A DNA stretch of 47,403 nt from Beijerinckiaceae bacterium (GCA_947453155.1 CANGFE010000010.1:1-47403), one strand, 5' to 3'; counted from the stretch's first letter, positions 7,792 through 16,139 are shown. The notes: a model not told the origin generated them from the letters alone. Translations and numbers: made by a program.

Positions 7792-7923
7792 TTAAAGCCA
7801 GTCGTTCGACCTTGGCTCGCTTTGTCCATGATAGGCGAGAAGATAAAAGCCAAGGGCAATGAGCGGACCAAAGGATACGATCTTTCCAAGGATCGACAGC
7901 GCATCTAGAAGCAGCGATGGCAT
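7792..7923 (-). CDS. Small single-span membrane protein (43 residues)
   Basis: Short open frame starting MPSLLLDALSILGKIVSFGP, followed by LIALGFYLLAYHGQ and ending NDWL. It has one hydrophobic segment of about 20 residues (roughly 9-31) and a polar C-terminal tail. GGGAG lies 8 bases before the ATG at 7923, which supports translation. It ends 3 bases from the end of the convergent PilZ-like gene. No family is recognised. It is too small for routine gene calling, so it may be absent from standard annotations. A chance frame is possible, but start signal, length and hydrophobic profile agree. Confidence 0.5.
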   Translation of the reverse strand: MPSLLLDALSILGKIVSFGPLIALGFYLLAYHGQSEPRSNDWL

Positions 7924-8078
7924 AGCCTACACTCCCGTCTTTCCCGTGACACAAAGACTAGTTGAATCTGCTTGATTCTGAAATGTTTTTTGTAAGCGCG
8001 AGCTAAGCTGGATTTTGACTTGAGACCAGCGCTGGCTTATCAATGGCGGCCTCAAGCAAAAAGAAACAGGGGGACGCT

Positions 8079-9275
8079 ATGGCTCAGGACGACATCAATT
8101 TCGCCTCGAATGGCGAGGCCATTTTCCGCGACCCCTATATGGAATGGGCGACACGCCAAGAGATTCCGATCCATCTCGATTTCGGCCATGATTTGCTGGC
8201 GCTCGAAACCAAACCTTGGGCGCGCTATGATGCGCGCGGCTGTTTTGCGCATACGCATGGCCGCGGCGACTTTGTGGCCAATTTCGTTTTGGAAGTGGAG
8301 CCCGCGCGCAAGACCCGGCCGGTGAAACATCTGGCGGAATCTTTCTTCTTTGTCCTCTCCGGCAATGGCTCGACGACCGTTTGGCTGCCCGATGGTTCGA
8401 AGAATACATTTGAATGGGGCCCGAAAGCGCTCTTCGCCATTCCGCTCAATTGCGAATATCAAATCTTCAACACGTCAGGCCATGAGAGCGCACGCCTCTC
8501 CTGCACCAATGATCTACCGCTGGCGCTGAACCATTATCACAATGAAGATTTCATCTTCGCCAATGACTTCAAGTTCCCCGAGCGCGTCGGGCCTGAAAAC
8601 CGCTTTCAGGGTGAAGGCGATCACTCCACTTATGACCGCAAGAAAAATGCCGGTCGCATCAATATGTGGGAGACGAATTTCGTCCAAGATCTGACGGCGT
8701 TCAAACTTTATGATTTGGACACGCGCGGCAAAGGCTCGCGCAATGTCTTCTTCCAGCTGGCCGACGGCACGATGCATTCGCATACGTCGGAAATTCCGGT
8801 TGGGCGCTACAAGAAAGCCCACCGCCATGCCGCCGGCACCCATGTCCATGCCGTGACCGGTTCTGGCTATTCGCTGCTCTGGTATGAAGGCGACGATAAA
8901 TTCGTCGAGCTGCCTTGGCGCCACGGCATTATGTACACGCCGCCGTTCTGGATGTTCCACCAGCACTTCAACACGTCAGATGCGCCGGCGCGCTATCTCG
9001 CCTGCTCGATTGGCAGCGCGCGCTATCCGTTCATCTCGCTGCGCCGTGTGTCAAATGAAGGCGGTGGCTCGACCTCCGTCAAACAGGGCGGGCGCCAGAT
9101 TGAATATGAAGATCAGGATCCGCGGATTCACCGCAAGTTCTTGCGCGCGATCAAAGAAAACAACGTCGCCTCGCTCATGGGCGACGTGTTCGATGAAGAC
9201 GCGGTGATGAAATTGTCGGAAGAGAGCTTGGCAGGCCCTATCCGCACACCAGAGCTGAAGGGCCCTGCTATTTAG
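8079..9275 (+). CDS. Two-domain cupin protein (gentisate dioxygenase-like fold)
   Basis: 398 residues with two cupin domains. The second (about 235-330) has metal ligands visible in KKAHRHAAGTHVHAVTGSG and, in motif 2, FWMFHQHFNTSD. The first (about 80-150: KHLAESFFFVLSGNGSTTVW) lacks the H-x-H pair, so it is probably structural. The bicupin layout resembles gentisate and related ring-cleaving dioxygenases, but an orthodox gentisate dioxygenase signature is not seen, so the substrate is left open. The start at 8079 has AGGGGG just upstream; an earlier in-frame ATG at 8043 has none. The gene ends 4 bases inside the converging TctC-1 gene. Confidence 0.7.
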   Translation: MAQDDINFASNGEAIFRDPYMEWATRQEIPIHLDFGHDLLALETKPWARYDARGCFAHTHGRGDFVANFVLEVEPARKTRPVKHLAESFFFVLSGNGSTTVWLPDGSKNTFEWGPKALFAIPLNCEYQIFNTSGHESARLSCTNDLPLALNHYHNEDFIFANDFKFPERVGPENRFQGEGDHSTYDRKKNAGRINMWETNFVQDLTAFKLYDLDTRGKGSRNVFFQLADGTMHSHTSEIPVGRYKKAHRHAAGTHVHAVTGSGYSLLWYEGDDKFVELPWRHGIMYTPPFWMFHQHFNTSDAPARYLACSIGSARYPFISLRRVSNEGGGSTSVKQGGRQIEYEDQDPRIHRKFLRAIKENNVASLMGDVFDEDAVMKLSEESLAGPIRTPELKGPAI

Positions 9276-10354
9276 CCCTTTCCGGCGCGCGTCGCATAGT
9301 TCATGAGCCAGTCGCGCTCTTCATCTTTAATGGTGAGAGCGCGGCGGACATCTTCTTGCACATCCTCGCCGGTTTCATAATCAGGCACGAAGCCGACAAG
9401 CTTTTCGGCTTCGGCTTCATATTCCGGATCTTTTTCAAAAGCGCGGATCGCGTCTCGCACGGCTTGCATGGCCTGCGGCGACACATTGGGTGGGAACACA
9501 ATCATGCGCTGCATGGCAGATGACGTTGCCAGCACGCGCTTATAGGCTTCCCACAATTCGCCCGACGGCTCCTTGCCCTTCAGCTCTTTATAAAACTTAT
9601 CGAAGGATGGCATGTTGAGACCGCGCACCTGCGAGGGCTCGGCGAAACGCGATCCATTCCAGCCGGGATTGTAGAAGAGCGGCACAGCTGTGCCCAAAGC
9701 GATCACACCCGGCTCGACGACCGAGCGATAACCGGGCGGGCTTTCTGAAAACAGGCTGATCTCGCCGCGATCAAAGGCCAGACGCGCGGCTGAATTGCTC
9801 TTATAGCCGGTGACATATTTGTAGTTCAGCCCGAGCATGTCGGCGGTGAGGCGCAGCAACAGGTCTTTCGAAGAATCGGCGGAAAGGCCGCCAATGACAA
9901 TATTCTCGCCCTTCACAATATCGGCAGGCTTTTTCAAACCCGGCGCAATATCAGCGCGCGCATAATAGACGGTGGTTCCCGGCTGATAGGCGACAAAATT
10001 ATAGGAAAGAATATCAACGCGGGCTTTTTCCTTCACGCTGGCGTGGCGCCAAGCAATGCCGGAGAGATAGCCCACCATCGTGCCGTCACGCGGGGCAATT
10101 TCGCCCAAGAAGTTCGTGCCGACCGCGCCGCCAGCGCCATCCATATTTTGCACGATAATATTGGGCTTGCCGGCGAGATGTTTGCCGAGAAACTTCGCGA
10201 AGAGGCGGCCTTCAATATCGGTCGGACCAGCGGAGGCGAAATTGACGAGAACGGTGACGCGCTTGCCTTTGTAAAAAGGCTCATCTGCGGCCTTGGCCAC
10301 GCCACTCATGGTAGCGACGGCAAAAGCACATGCGAGCATTTTGCGCATGGTCAT
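9272..10354 (-). CDS. TctC/Bug-family periplasmic binding protein (TctC-1)
   Basis: 360-residue receptor of the tripartite tricarboxylate transporter (TTT) type. The signal peptide MRKMLACAFAVATMSGVAKA is cleaved near AKA. The mature start FYKGKRVTVLVNFASAGPTD and the IIVQNMDGAGG segment mark the family. It belongs with TctC-2 and TctC-3 (FYxGK and xxxxNMxGxGG pattern) but is more divergent: the usual TGYPG ligand loop reads TGYKS. The ATG at 10354 follows GGGAGGAG. No TctA or TctB gene is adjacent, so it would have to use a remote membrane complex. Its neighbours are cupin proteins, and the ligand is unknown. Confidence 0.85.
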   Translation of the reverse strand: MTMRKMLACAFAVATMSGVAKAADEPFYKGKRVTVLVNFASAGPTDIEGRLFAKFLGKHLAGKPNIIVQNMDGAGGAVGTNFLGEIAPRDGTMVGYLSGIAWRHASVKEKARVDILSYNFVAYQPGTTVYYARADIAPGLKKPADIVKGENIVIGGLSADSSKDLLLRLTADMLGLNYKYVTGYKSNSAARLAFDRGEISLFSESPPGYRSVVEPGVIALGTAVPLFYNPGWNGSRFAEPSQVRGLNMPSFDKFYKELKGKEPSGELWEAYKRVLATSSAMQRMIVFPPNVSPQAMQAVRDAIRAFEKDPEYEAEAEKLVGFVPDYETGEDVQEDVRRALTIKDEERDWLMNYATRAGKG

Positions 10355-10429
10355 TCTCTCCTCCCTCATCACGCCCGCGTCTTTGCGCGGATCATTGGGG
10401 AGAGGCTAGCAAGCTTTGAGGCCCCACGC

Positions 10430-10457
10430 AAAAAGAAAGCCGCCCGAAGGCGGCTTT
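10430..10457 (-). terminator. Rho-independent terminator of the small cupin gene
   Basis: On the minus strand a stem pairs AAAGCCGCC with GGCGGCTTT around a TTCG loop (10436-10457) and is followed by a T-rich run (CTTTTT). It lies 25 bases past the stop of the cupin gene and before the TctC-1 start, so those two genes are separate units. Confidence 0.85.
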
Positions 10458-10481
10458 CCCAAATCAGAAATCAGCCCGCGC

Positions 10482-10901
10482 TCAGATGCGCTGGGTAATA
10501 TTGTCGACTTTGATCGAGCCAACTTCGAACTTCTGCGGGGCAGCATCGACACGCTCGGTTTTGATCGCCTTGTCGAAGCCCGCCATTTGCAGGATTTCGA
10601 GATCTTCATCGCCCGAGCTTTCGAACCAATATTGGGCGCCGGCGGGGATCAAAATGCCCTCATGCTTGCCGAATTCGCCGATGACCACGTCGCCGGGGCC
10701 ATAGAACTTCACTTTGCCGCTGAGCACGAACCAGAATCCGTCCATACCGCGATGCGAATGGAGATTGTTTTCGCCGCCTTCGCTGACCACCTGCACGCGG
10801 CCGCGGATGATATCCGTACCGGCCAGCTGGACGATGCCTTTGCCCTTCTTCAACTCGGGCTTTTTATAGCTGAAGACCTGATAGGATTGATCGTTGCTCA
10901 T
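10482..10901 (-). CDS. Single-domain cupin protein
   Basis: 139 residues. The cupin barrel spans about 30-115: NNLHSHRGMDGFWFVLSGKV supplies an H-x-H metal site (His47 and His49), and EGILIPAGAQYWFESSGDED is motif 2. The glutamate of motif 1 is replaced by Asp or Trp context, as is common in small cupins. There is no signal peptide. The ATG at 10901 follows GGGGAGGG. It is likely an enzyme (isomerase or dioxygenase) or a sensing cupin tied to local catabolism; sequence does not decide. It is transcribed alone and ends at its own terminator. Confidence 0.72.
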   Translation of the reverse strand: MSNDQSYQVFSYKKPELKKGKGIVQLAGTDIIRGRVQVVSEGGENNLHSHRGMDGFWFVLSGKVKFYGPGDVVIGEFGKHEGILIPAGAQYWFESSGDEDLEILQMAGFDKAIKTERVDAAPQKFEVGSIKVDNITQRI

Positions 10902-11143
10902 GGGTCCCTCCCCGGACGCTCTGGCCACCTTGGCGGGGCCGTCTTTCATGGCCTCATTTTGCAGAGAAAAGAGGCTCCTGCAAGGCGTCTGCCCGAGAGT
11001 TTACCTGCCTTCACCATGGACTTGTGCAGCCGCGGGAAAATCGGCCCCGACCTCCCCCAAGGGTTGATTGTCAGGTGCCAGCCATTCTGCTTCACTTGCC
11101 TCCAACCGGCGCCAAAAGCCGGGACTAGGGAAGGGGAACCCCA

Positions 11144-12898
11144 ATGCACAAGACAGCGACCTCGCTGGCTGCCCTTTTGGCCGCCGCTCTTTTCACAACA
11201 CCGACGCTTGCGCAAAAATCCGATTTCAAGCCGGTGACGGATGCTGTGCTCGCCAATCCGGATCCGGGCGACTGGCTGCATCTCAACCGCACGCAGGATC
11301 AGCAGCGCTTCAGCCCGCTCAACCAGATCAACAAATCCAATGTGAAAAACCTGCGCATGGCCTGGGCGCGCGGCCTGCCCAATGGCACGCAGGAATCCGT
11401 GCCGATCGTTTATCAGGGCGTCATGTATCTCTATGCGCCAGGCGCATCCGTGCAGGCAGTGGACGCCACCAATGGCGATCTGCTGTGGGAATATGTGCGC
11501 GACTATCCGAAGGATGTGAATGCGCAGGCTGCGCGCAACAAGAGCCTCGGCATTTATGAGGACATGATCTATTTCGCTGCGCCCGATGGCTATCTCGTCG
11601 GCATTGATGCCAAGACGGGTAAAGAGCGCTGGGCCACCAAAGTGGATGACGGCGGTCAGGTCGCAGGCGGCATTCTGATTGCCGAAGGAAAGGTCATCAC
11701 CAACCGCACCTGCATTGAAGGCACGCGCCCGCAATGTTTCATCGCTGCGCATGATGCCAAGACGGGCAAGGAAGCCTGGCGCTTCCACACAACCGCCAGC
11801 GCCGATGAGCCCGGTGGCGACACTTGGGGAAAGATGGACAGCGACAAGCGCGCGGCAAGCCCGTGGGGGTTGCCCGGATCTTATGATCCCAAGCGCAAGG
11901 CGATCTATTTTGGCATTGCCAATCCAGATCCCTATACGCGCCTGCGCCGCCATGGTCGCTATGACGGCGTGCCCTTCGTCTCACCGGTCGAGCTTTATGC
12001 CAATTCAACGGTGGCCATCGACATCAATACCGGCAAGCTGAAATGGTATTATCAGGAATTGCCGGGCGATGATTGGGATGCCGACCACAATCAGGAACGC
12101 ATCCTCGCCAAAGTGAAACTGAAGCCCGACCCGAAACACGTCAAATGGATTGCTGACGATGTGAAGAAGGGCGAAGAGCGCGAAGTCGTCATGACGGTTG
12201 CCGAAGGCGGCGGCATGTTTGTGGTGGATCGCGACACCGGCAAATTCATCTGGGCGAAGCCATTCCCTTATGACGTGCCGGATTTCAACATCAGCAAGGT
12301 CGATACCAAAACCGGCCAGACGCATGTCAATGTCGAAAAGCTGTTCAAAGCGGATGGCGATACGCGACTGGGCTGCTTCCACAACACACGCGGCCTCTGG
12401 TCGATTGCTTATAATCCGAAGAACACATCACTCTATGTGCCCTTCCAGGATCAATGCATCTCCATGACTGCGAATGAAAAGGCCAAGACAGGTTGGGGTC
12501 CGCGCAAGGGCCTGATGCGTCCAGGCATTGATCCCAACAAATATATGAATCTCGCCAAGATCGACATGAGCACGGGCGAGATGAAAATCCTGCACTCACA
12601 GGCGCAAGCCAGCGCCAGCTCGGCGCTTGTGACCGCAGGTGATCTGCTGTTCTGGGGTGACCAGAACCGCCGCCTGCGCGCCTTTGATGCCGATACTGGC
12701 AAGGTGCTGTGGGAAGGCGTCGTTGGCGGCATGGTGATGAACTCGATGATCACCTATTCAGTCAAGGGCAAGCAATATGTGATGGTCTTCACCGGCGAAG
12801 GACAATCGGTCTCCGCTGGTCCGCTCGGCCTCACACAGACAAGCATGCCCAAAGCTGTGCGCGGACATAATTCCGTATTCGTTTTCGCCCTGCCCTAA
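11144..12898 (+). CDS. PQQ-dependent dehydrogenase with lanthanide-type active site
   Basis: 584-residue periplasmic quinoprotein. The signal peptide is residues 1-23 (LFTTPTLAQ). The eight-bladed propeller shows W-motif repeats such as AVDATNGDLLWEY, GIDAKTGKERW and DINTGKLKWYY. Metal and catalytic residues by alignment to methanol dehydrogenase are Glu192, Asn260 and catalytic Asp312 in DDWDADHN. The extra Asp314 two residues on is the hallmark of lanthanide-dependent XoxF and ExaF enzymes. The vicinal Cys-Cys of methanol and ethanol dehydrogenases is absent; NKSLGIYED occupies that place. There is no fused cytochrome. The likely substrate is an alcohol or aldehyde. An AGGG/GGGG-rich ribosome site precedes the ATG. 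A separate cytochrome c gene converges downstream. Confidence 0.88.
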   Translation: MHKTATSLAALLAAALFTTPTLAQKSDFKPVTDAVLANPDPGDWLHLNRTQDQQRFSPLNQINKSNVKNLRMAWARGLPNGTQESVPIVYQGVMYLYAPGASVQAVDATNGDLLWEYVRDYPKDVNAQAARNKSLGIYEDMIYFAAPDGYLVGIDAKTGKERWATKVDDGGQVAGGILIAEGKVITNRTCIEGTRPQCFIAAHDAKTGKEAWRFHTTASADEPGGDTWGKMDSDKRAASPWGLPGSYDPKRKAIYFGIANPDPYTRLRRHGRYDGVPFVSPVELYANSTVAIDINTGKLKWYYQELPGDDWDADHNQERILAKVKLKPDPKHVKWIADDVKKGEEREVVMTVAEGGGMFVVDRDTGKFIWAKPFPYDVPDFNISKVDTKTGQTHVNVEKLFKADGDTRLGCFHNTRGLWSIAYNPKNTSLYVPFQDQCISMTANEKAKTGWGPRKGLMRPGIDPNKYMNLAKIDMSTGEMKILHSQAQASASSALVTAGDLLFWGDQNRRLRAFDADTGKVLWEGVVGGMVMNSMITYSVKGKQYVMVFTGEGQSVSAGPLGLTQTSMPKAVRGHNSVFVFALP

Positions 12899-12919
12899 GC
12901 GAAAGACAACCAAGACAAG

Positions 12920-12949
12920 AAAAGCCGGACCAAGGGCCGGCTTTTTTAT
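12920..12949. terminator. Bidirectional terminator between PQQ dehydrogenase and cytochrome c
   Basis: AAAAGCCGG (12920-12928), an eight-base loop and CCGGCTTTT (12937-12945) with T6 and ATTT after it on the plus strand. It directly abuts the stop of the converging cytochrome gene, so it can serve both strands. Confidence 0.88.
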
Positions 12950-13245
12950 TTCGCGCGTGAGCGAATGTAAGCCCAAATGGCCGCGCGCTCATCTTCGGTA
13001 ATCATGCCCTGCCAGGCAGGCATTTGCCCACGCCCGTTCCAGACTGTCGTTTCGAATTTCACGCGATCTTCGACCGTGAGATTTTTCAGATCGGGCGCCG
13101 CACCCGTGGGGCGCAACCGCTCGCCATGGCAAGTCGCACAATGTTCCTCATAAAGCGCTTCGCCCGCAGCCACTGCGCCCTCTTGCGCCTGCGCCAGACC
13201 CATCGATAACAGCAATGCGCAGAGCGCCCCCCATATCCGGACCAT
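12946..13245 (-). CDS. Small periplasmic cytochrome c
   Basis: 99 residues with signal peptide MVRIWGALCALLLSMGLAQA. One heme site CATCH (Cys36, Cys39, His40) and an axial methionine in GRGQMPAW (Met75) define a class I monoheme cytochrome c. It is a plausible electron acceptor for the PQQ dehydrogenase that converges with it, which lacks its own heme domain; that pairing is inference. It is 18 bases downstream of TctC-2 on the same strand, so the two are probably cotranscribed. GGAG lies about 8 bases before the ATG. Confidence 0.9.
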   Translation of the reverse strand: MVRIWGALCALLLSMGLAQAQEGAVAAGEALYEEHCATCHGERLRPTGAAPDLKNLTVEDRVKFETTVWNGRGQMPAWQGMITEDERAAIWAYIRSRAK

Positions 13246-13263
13246 ATCCGTCTCCGTCTTTTC

Positions 13264-14292
13264 TTATTTGACCAAATCACCCAGGAATGAACGCGCACGC
13301 GCCAATACCTCAGGTTTTGTATTCACAATCGCATCAGCAACGCGCTGTGCGTCTTCGCCCGTCATGGCGCTCACGTCCATTTTGGCCTTATCGGCATCAG
13401 CCAGAAATTGCGGATCAGCCATGACCGCATCATAAGCGCGACGAAGCGCTGTGATTTTCTCTTTCGAAAGACTCGGTGTCGCCACAAGCGTGCGCGCGAC
13501 GGCCGTCTCGCCCGAGACAAAGCGCAGCACATCGCGATCCATGTCATTGCTGGCGAGTTCGAGGAAGAGCGGGATATCTTTCAAGTCGGGATGGCGCGTC
13601 AGGCCGACTTGCATGATGAAGCGGATCTTTTTATCCGCAATCCATTCCGCATTGCCCGCCTTCCATGAGGCCCAAGAATTAGAGGCGCGCACTTCGACTT
13701 CGCCGCGCTCCATCGCAAGATTGACTTCCACACCGCCCGGATAGCCCGTGACAATATTGAGCTTGGTCCCCAAAACTCCATTCATCAATTCCGCATATAG
13801 GGCTCCCGATGTGCCCATGGGCGCGCCGACAATGGCATTGCGTTTTTTCAGATCATCAAAATTGTTGATGCCAGCTGCATGCCAAGCGGCCATAACATTC
13901 GGCGCTGTGGTCGAATTGCCGATGAAAGCAAATTCGCGCGTATCAAATTTCACCGCCGGATTGCCGAGCGCTTGCAAGGTCATCATGGTGGACATAAGCG
14001 CATGCAGATTGGTGCCGTCACGCGCCGCCACTTGCGTCAGATGATTAGCCGCCACAATGCCGCCACCGCCCGGCATATTGCGGACGACCACAGTCGGCTG
14101 ACCGGGAATGGTCTTTTGCAAATATTTGCCGATAAGCCGCGCGCGCAAATCGTAATCATTGCCTGCTGATGTACCGACAATAATATTGACAGTCTTGCCA
14201 CGGTAGAAATCAGCGACATCTTCCGCCTGCGCCGCACCTGCTGACAGGGCGGCGAGCAACAGGGCCATTCCAAAGCGGGCGCGCAAGAACAT
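13264..14292 (-). CDS. TctC/Bug-family periplasmic binding protein (TctC-2)
   Basis: 342 residues. The signal peptide runs to AGAAQAED, near residue 23. FYRGKTVNIIVGTSAGNDYD and VVVRNMPGGGG near the start, and the ligand loop VTGYPGGVEVNLAMERG, are canonical for the subfamily shared with TctC-3. It is the first gene of a unit whose second gene is the monoheme cytochrome c. A binding-protein gene cotranscribed with a cytochrome next to a PQQ dehydrogenase recalls the composition of xoxFGJ, although XoxJ belongs to a different binding-protein family. No TctAB gene is nearby. The ligand is unknown. Confidence 0.87.
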   Translation of the reverse strand: MFLRARFGMALLLAALSAGAAQAEDVADFYRGKTVNIIVGTSAGNDYDLRARLIGKYLQKTIPGQPTVVVRNMPGGGGIVAANHLTQVAARDGTNLHALMSTMMTLQALGNPAVKFDTREFAFIGNSTTAPNVMAAWHAAGINNFDDLKKRNAIVGAPMGTSGALYAELMNGVLGTKLNIVTGYPGGVEVNLAMERGEVEVRASNSWASWKAGNAEWIADKKIRFIMQVGLTRHPDLKDIPLFLELASNDMDRDVLRFVSGETAVARTLVATPSLSKEKITALRRAYDAVMADPQFLADADKAKMDVSAMTGEDAQRVADAIVNTKPEVLARARSFLGDLVK

Positions 14293-14423
14293 AGGGCTTC
14301 CTCCCGAGACGTCTTCTCATTTTGAGGAAAGCCTACAGAGACAAAGCCGCCGCGCCAAGCTGGGGCTGGCCTAATGGCGCGCATCCCAATAGAAATTGGC
14401 CCGTCTTCTCAACAGGACGGACC

Positions 14424-15212
14424 GTGAGCCCAGACGAAACCACCGCCTCCTATGAGGTCGAGCCCATTCCGCTCGACCTGCCTTCGGTACTGCCACAAGG
14501 TAGCCCGCGGAAGGATCGCGCGCGCTTTCTCGCCTGTTTCCTTCTCGGCCTGTTGATGCACGGGACCATTCTCTGGCTGCTGGAGCGCACACCTGGTGCC
14601 GACATGCCGCCCATTGAGGAAGTGATTCCGGTCGAAGTGATCATGGAGCCTCCGCCAGAACCCGAGCAACCACCACAGCCAGAACCCGAGCCACAAGCCG
14701 AGCCGGAAAAGCCTGCGCAGGATTTATTTGAAAAGCCCGCAACAGATGCACCACGCGCTTCTGATCAGGACAAGACAGGCTCGCGCACCGATCCGGCGCC
14801 GATTGAAAAACCAACGCAGCCTAAGCCTGCGCTAGAGCAGACCAAGGAGCCGCCGAAAGCTGCGGACCCTTGGGGCTTGCAAGGACAATTGCCGCAATAT
14901 GAATTTGAAATGCCTGCGCCAAAATCAAATGTGATGCGCGGCAATGCCGATCGCACCTATCTCACCATGATTTATGCGCACATCATGCAGAAGGTTGAAT
15001 TGCATGACAGCCAATTGCAGACGAATAGTGAAGCGGTGATCAAATTTGGCGTCGATAGTGCAGGAAACGTGTTCCAGCCAGCCATTGTGCAATCCAGCGG
15101 CAATCGCGAAATTGATAATGTAGCCTTGAGCGCGGTGCGCCGAGCAAGCCCATTGCCTGCCCCGCCCGCAGGCGGGCCCGTCTATCTGAACTTCAAACTG
15201 GGCTTGCGCTAA
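14424..15212 (+). CDS. TonB-like energy-transducing protein
   Basis: 262 residues from a GTG start with AGGACGG upstream. The cytoplasmic N-terminus is followed by one membrane helix (about 35-54, FLACFLLGLLMHGTILWLL). A Pro/Glu-rich rod then begins IPVEVIMEPPPEPEQPPQPE and continues with Lys/Pro repeats. A C-terminal TonB domain spans about 175-262 (VIKFGVDSAGNVFQPAIVQS). It would couple the proton motive force to an outer-membrane receptor. No exbB, exbD or receptor gene is in the window. A TTG-started extension to 14322 overlaps the TctC-2 promoter and is not favoured. It could equally be a TolA-like protein. Confidence 0.75.
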   Translation: MSPDETTASYEVEPIPLDLPSVLPQGSPRKDRARFLACFLLGLLMHGTILWLLERTPGADMPPIEEVIPVEVIMEPPPEPEQPPQPEPEPQAEPEKPAQDLFEKPATDAPRASDQDKTGSRTDPAPIEKPTQPKPALEQTKEPPKAADPWGLQGQLPQYEFEMPAPKSNVMRGNADRTYLTMIYAHIMQKVELHDSQLQTNSEAVIKFGVDSAGNVFQPAIVQSSGNREIDNVALSAVRRASPLPAPPAGGPVYLNFKLGLR

Positions 15213-15215
15213 AAC

Positions 15216-16127
15216 CTACTCGACCAAATCCCAATAGGGACGAGGACCGAAGCGCTCTGCCAGAAAGTCCACAAAGGCGCGGACTTTTGGCGATAAATGG
15301 CGCGCATGGTGATAGACCGCGTGAAGCCCCAATGGTTGCGCAAGGTAATCGGACAAGACGCTAACTAAAGTACCCGCCTGCAAATCTCGTCCGACAATAA
15401 AAGTCGGGAGAATGGTGAGGCCCAATCCACCAAGAGCTGCCACCCGCAAGGCATCGCCATTGTTGATGGCAATTTTGCTCTCGACTTTGACGGAGAGCGG
15501 CTTTCCATCGGCGCCTAAAAATTTCCACTCACCCGCTGATGGAATATTGCTGTTCACAATGCAGGCGTGCGCACGCAAATCTTGCGGCAGCTGCGGCACG
15601 CCATGTCGTTGAAGATAATCCGGACTTGCGCAAACAGCGAGACGGATAGGCGCCAGACGACGCGCGATCAGACTCGAATCTTGAAGTGCTGCAATACGCA
15701 CAGCGAGATCAAAACCTTCATCGACCAGATCAACAAAGCGATCCGTCATCGACACGTCCAGCTCCACTTCCGGATAGCGCGCCATGAAATCTGGCAAAGC
15801 GGGGGCGAGGTGGAGAAAACCAAAACTCATCGGCGCATTGATGCGCAATGTGCCACGCGGCGCTGATTGCAATTGGGTAACGGCGAGATTGGCCTCTTCA
15901 AGATCGGCAAGAATTTGCCCGACGCGACTAAAATAGCCCTGCCCCGCTTCCGTCAGCGTGAGCGAACGGGTGGTACGGTGAAAGAGCCGCGCGCCCAACT
16001 CCGTCTCTAGCGCGGAAACCTGACGGCTGATGACCGATTTAGAAGTACGTAGCCGCCGCGCCGCTTCCGAAAAAGAATTGGTTTCCGTAACCTGCACAAA
16101 GGCTTCGATGGCAGCCAGACGGTCCAT
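15216..16127 (-). CDS. LysR-type regulator, divergent from pirin gene
   Basis: 303 residues. The N-terminal helix-turn-helix (about 1-60) contains SFSEAARRLRTSKSVISRQV and ARLFHRTTRSLTLTEAG. The effector domain of the CrgA/DmlR-like branch shows APMSFGFLHLAPALPDF and GLGLTILPTFIVG. It is divergent from the pirin-wrbA pair across 124 bp that holds a long T-N11-A palindrome, so it probably controls that pair and itself. Regulators with pirin and quinone reductase nearby often respond to quinones or electrophiles, which is only suggestive here. It converges with the TonB-like gene with 3 bases between. Confidence 0.88.
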   Translation of the reverse strand: MDRLAAIEAFVQVTETNSFSEAARRLRTSKSVISRQVSALETELGARLFHRTTRSLTLTEAGQGYFSRVGQILADLEEANLAVTQLQSAPRGTLRINAPMSFGFLHLAPALPDFMARYPEVELDVSMTDRFVDLVDEGFDLAVRIAALQDSSLIARRLAPIRLAVCASPDYLQRHGVPQLPQDLRAHACIVNSNIPSAGEWKFLGADGKPLSVKVESKIAINNGDALRVAALGGLGLTILPTFIVGRDLQAGTLVSVLSDYLAQPLGLHAVYHHARHLSPKVRAFVDFLAERFGPRPYWDLVE

Positions 16128-16139
16128 GGGAGAACTCCG

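Noticed and set aside
10946-11953. 335-codon open frame on the minus strand over the PQQ dehydrogenase gene
   Set aside because: It is antisense to a clear quinoprotein and has no family resemblance or start signal. It reflects third-position GC bias.
11144-12898. Naming the quinoprotein xoxF
   Set aside because: The vicinal Cys pair and surrounding XoxF sequence are missing and the partners differ, so only the lanthanide-type site is claimed.
14322-14423. TTG-started extension of the TonB-like protein
   Set aside because: It overlaps the promoter area of the divergent TctC-2 gene and has no ribosome site; the GTG at 14424 does.
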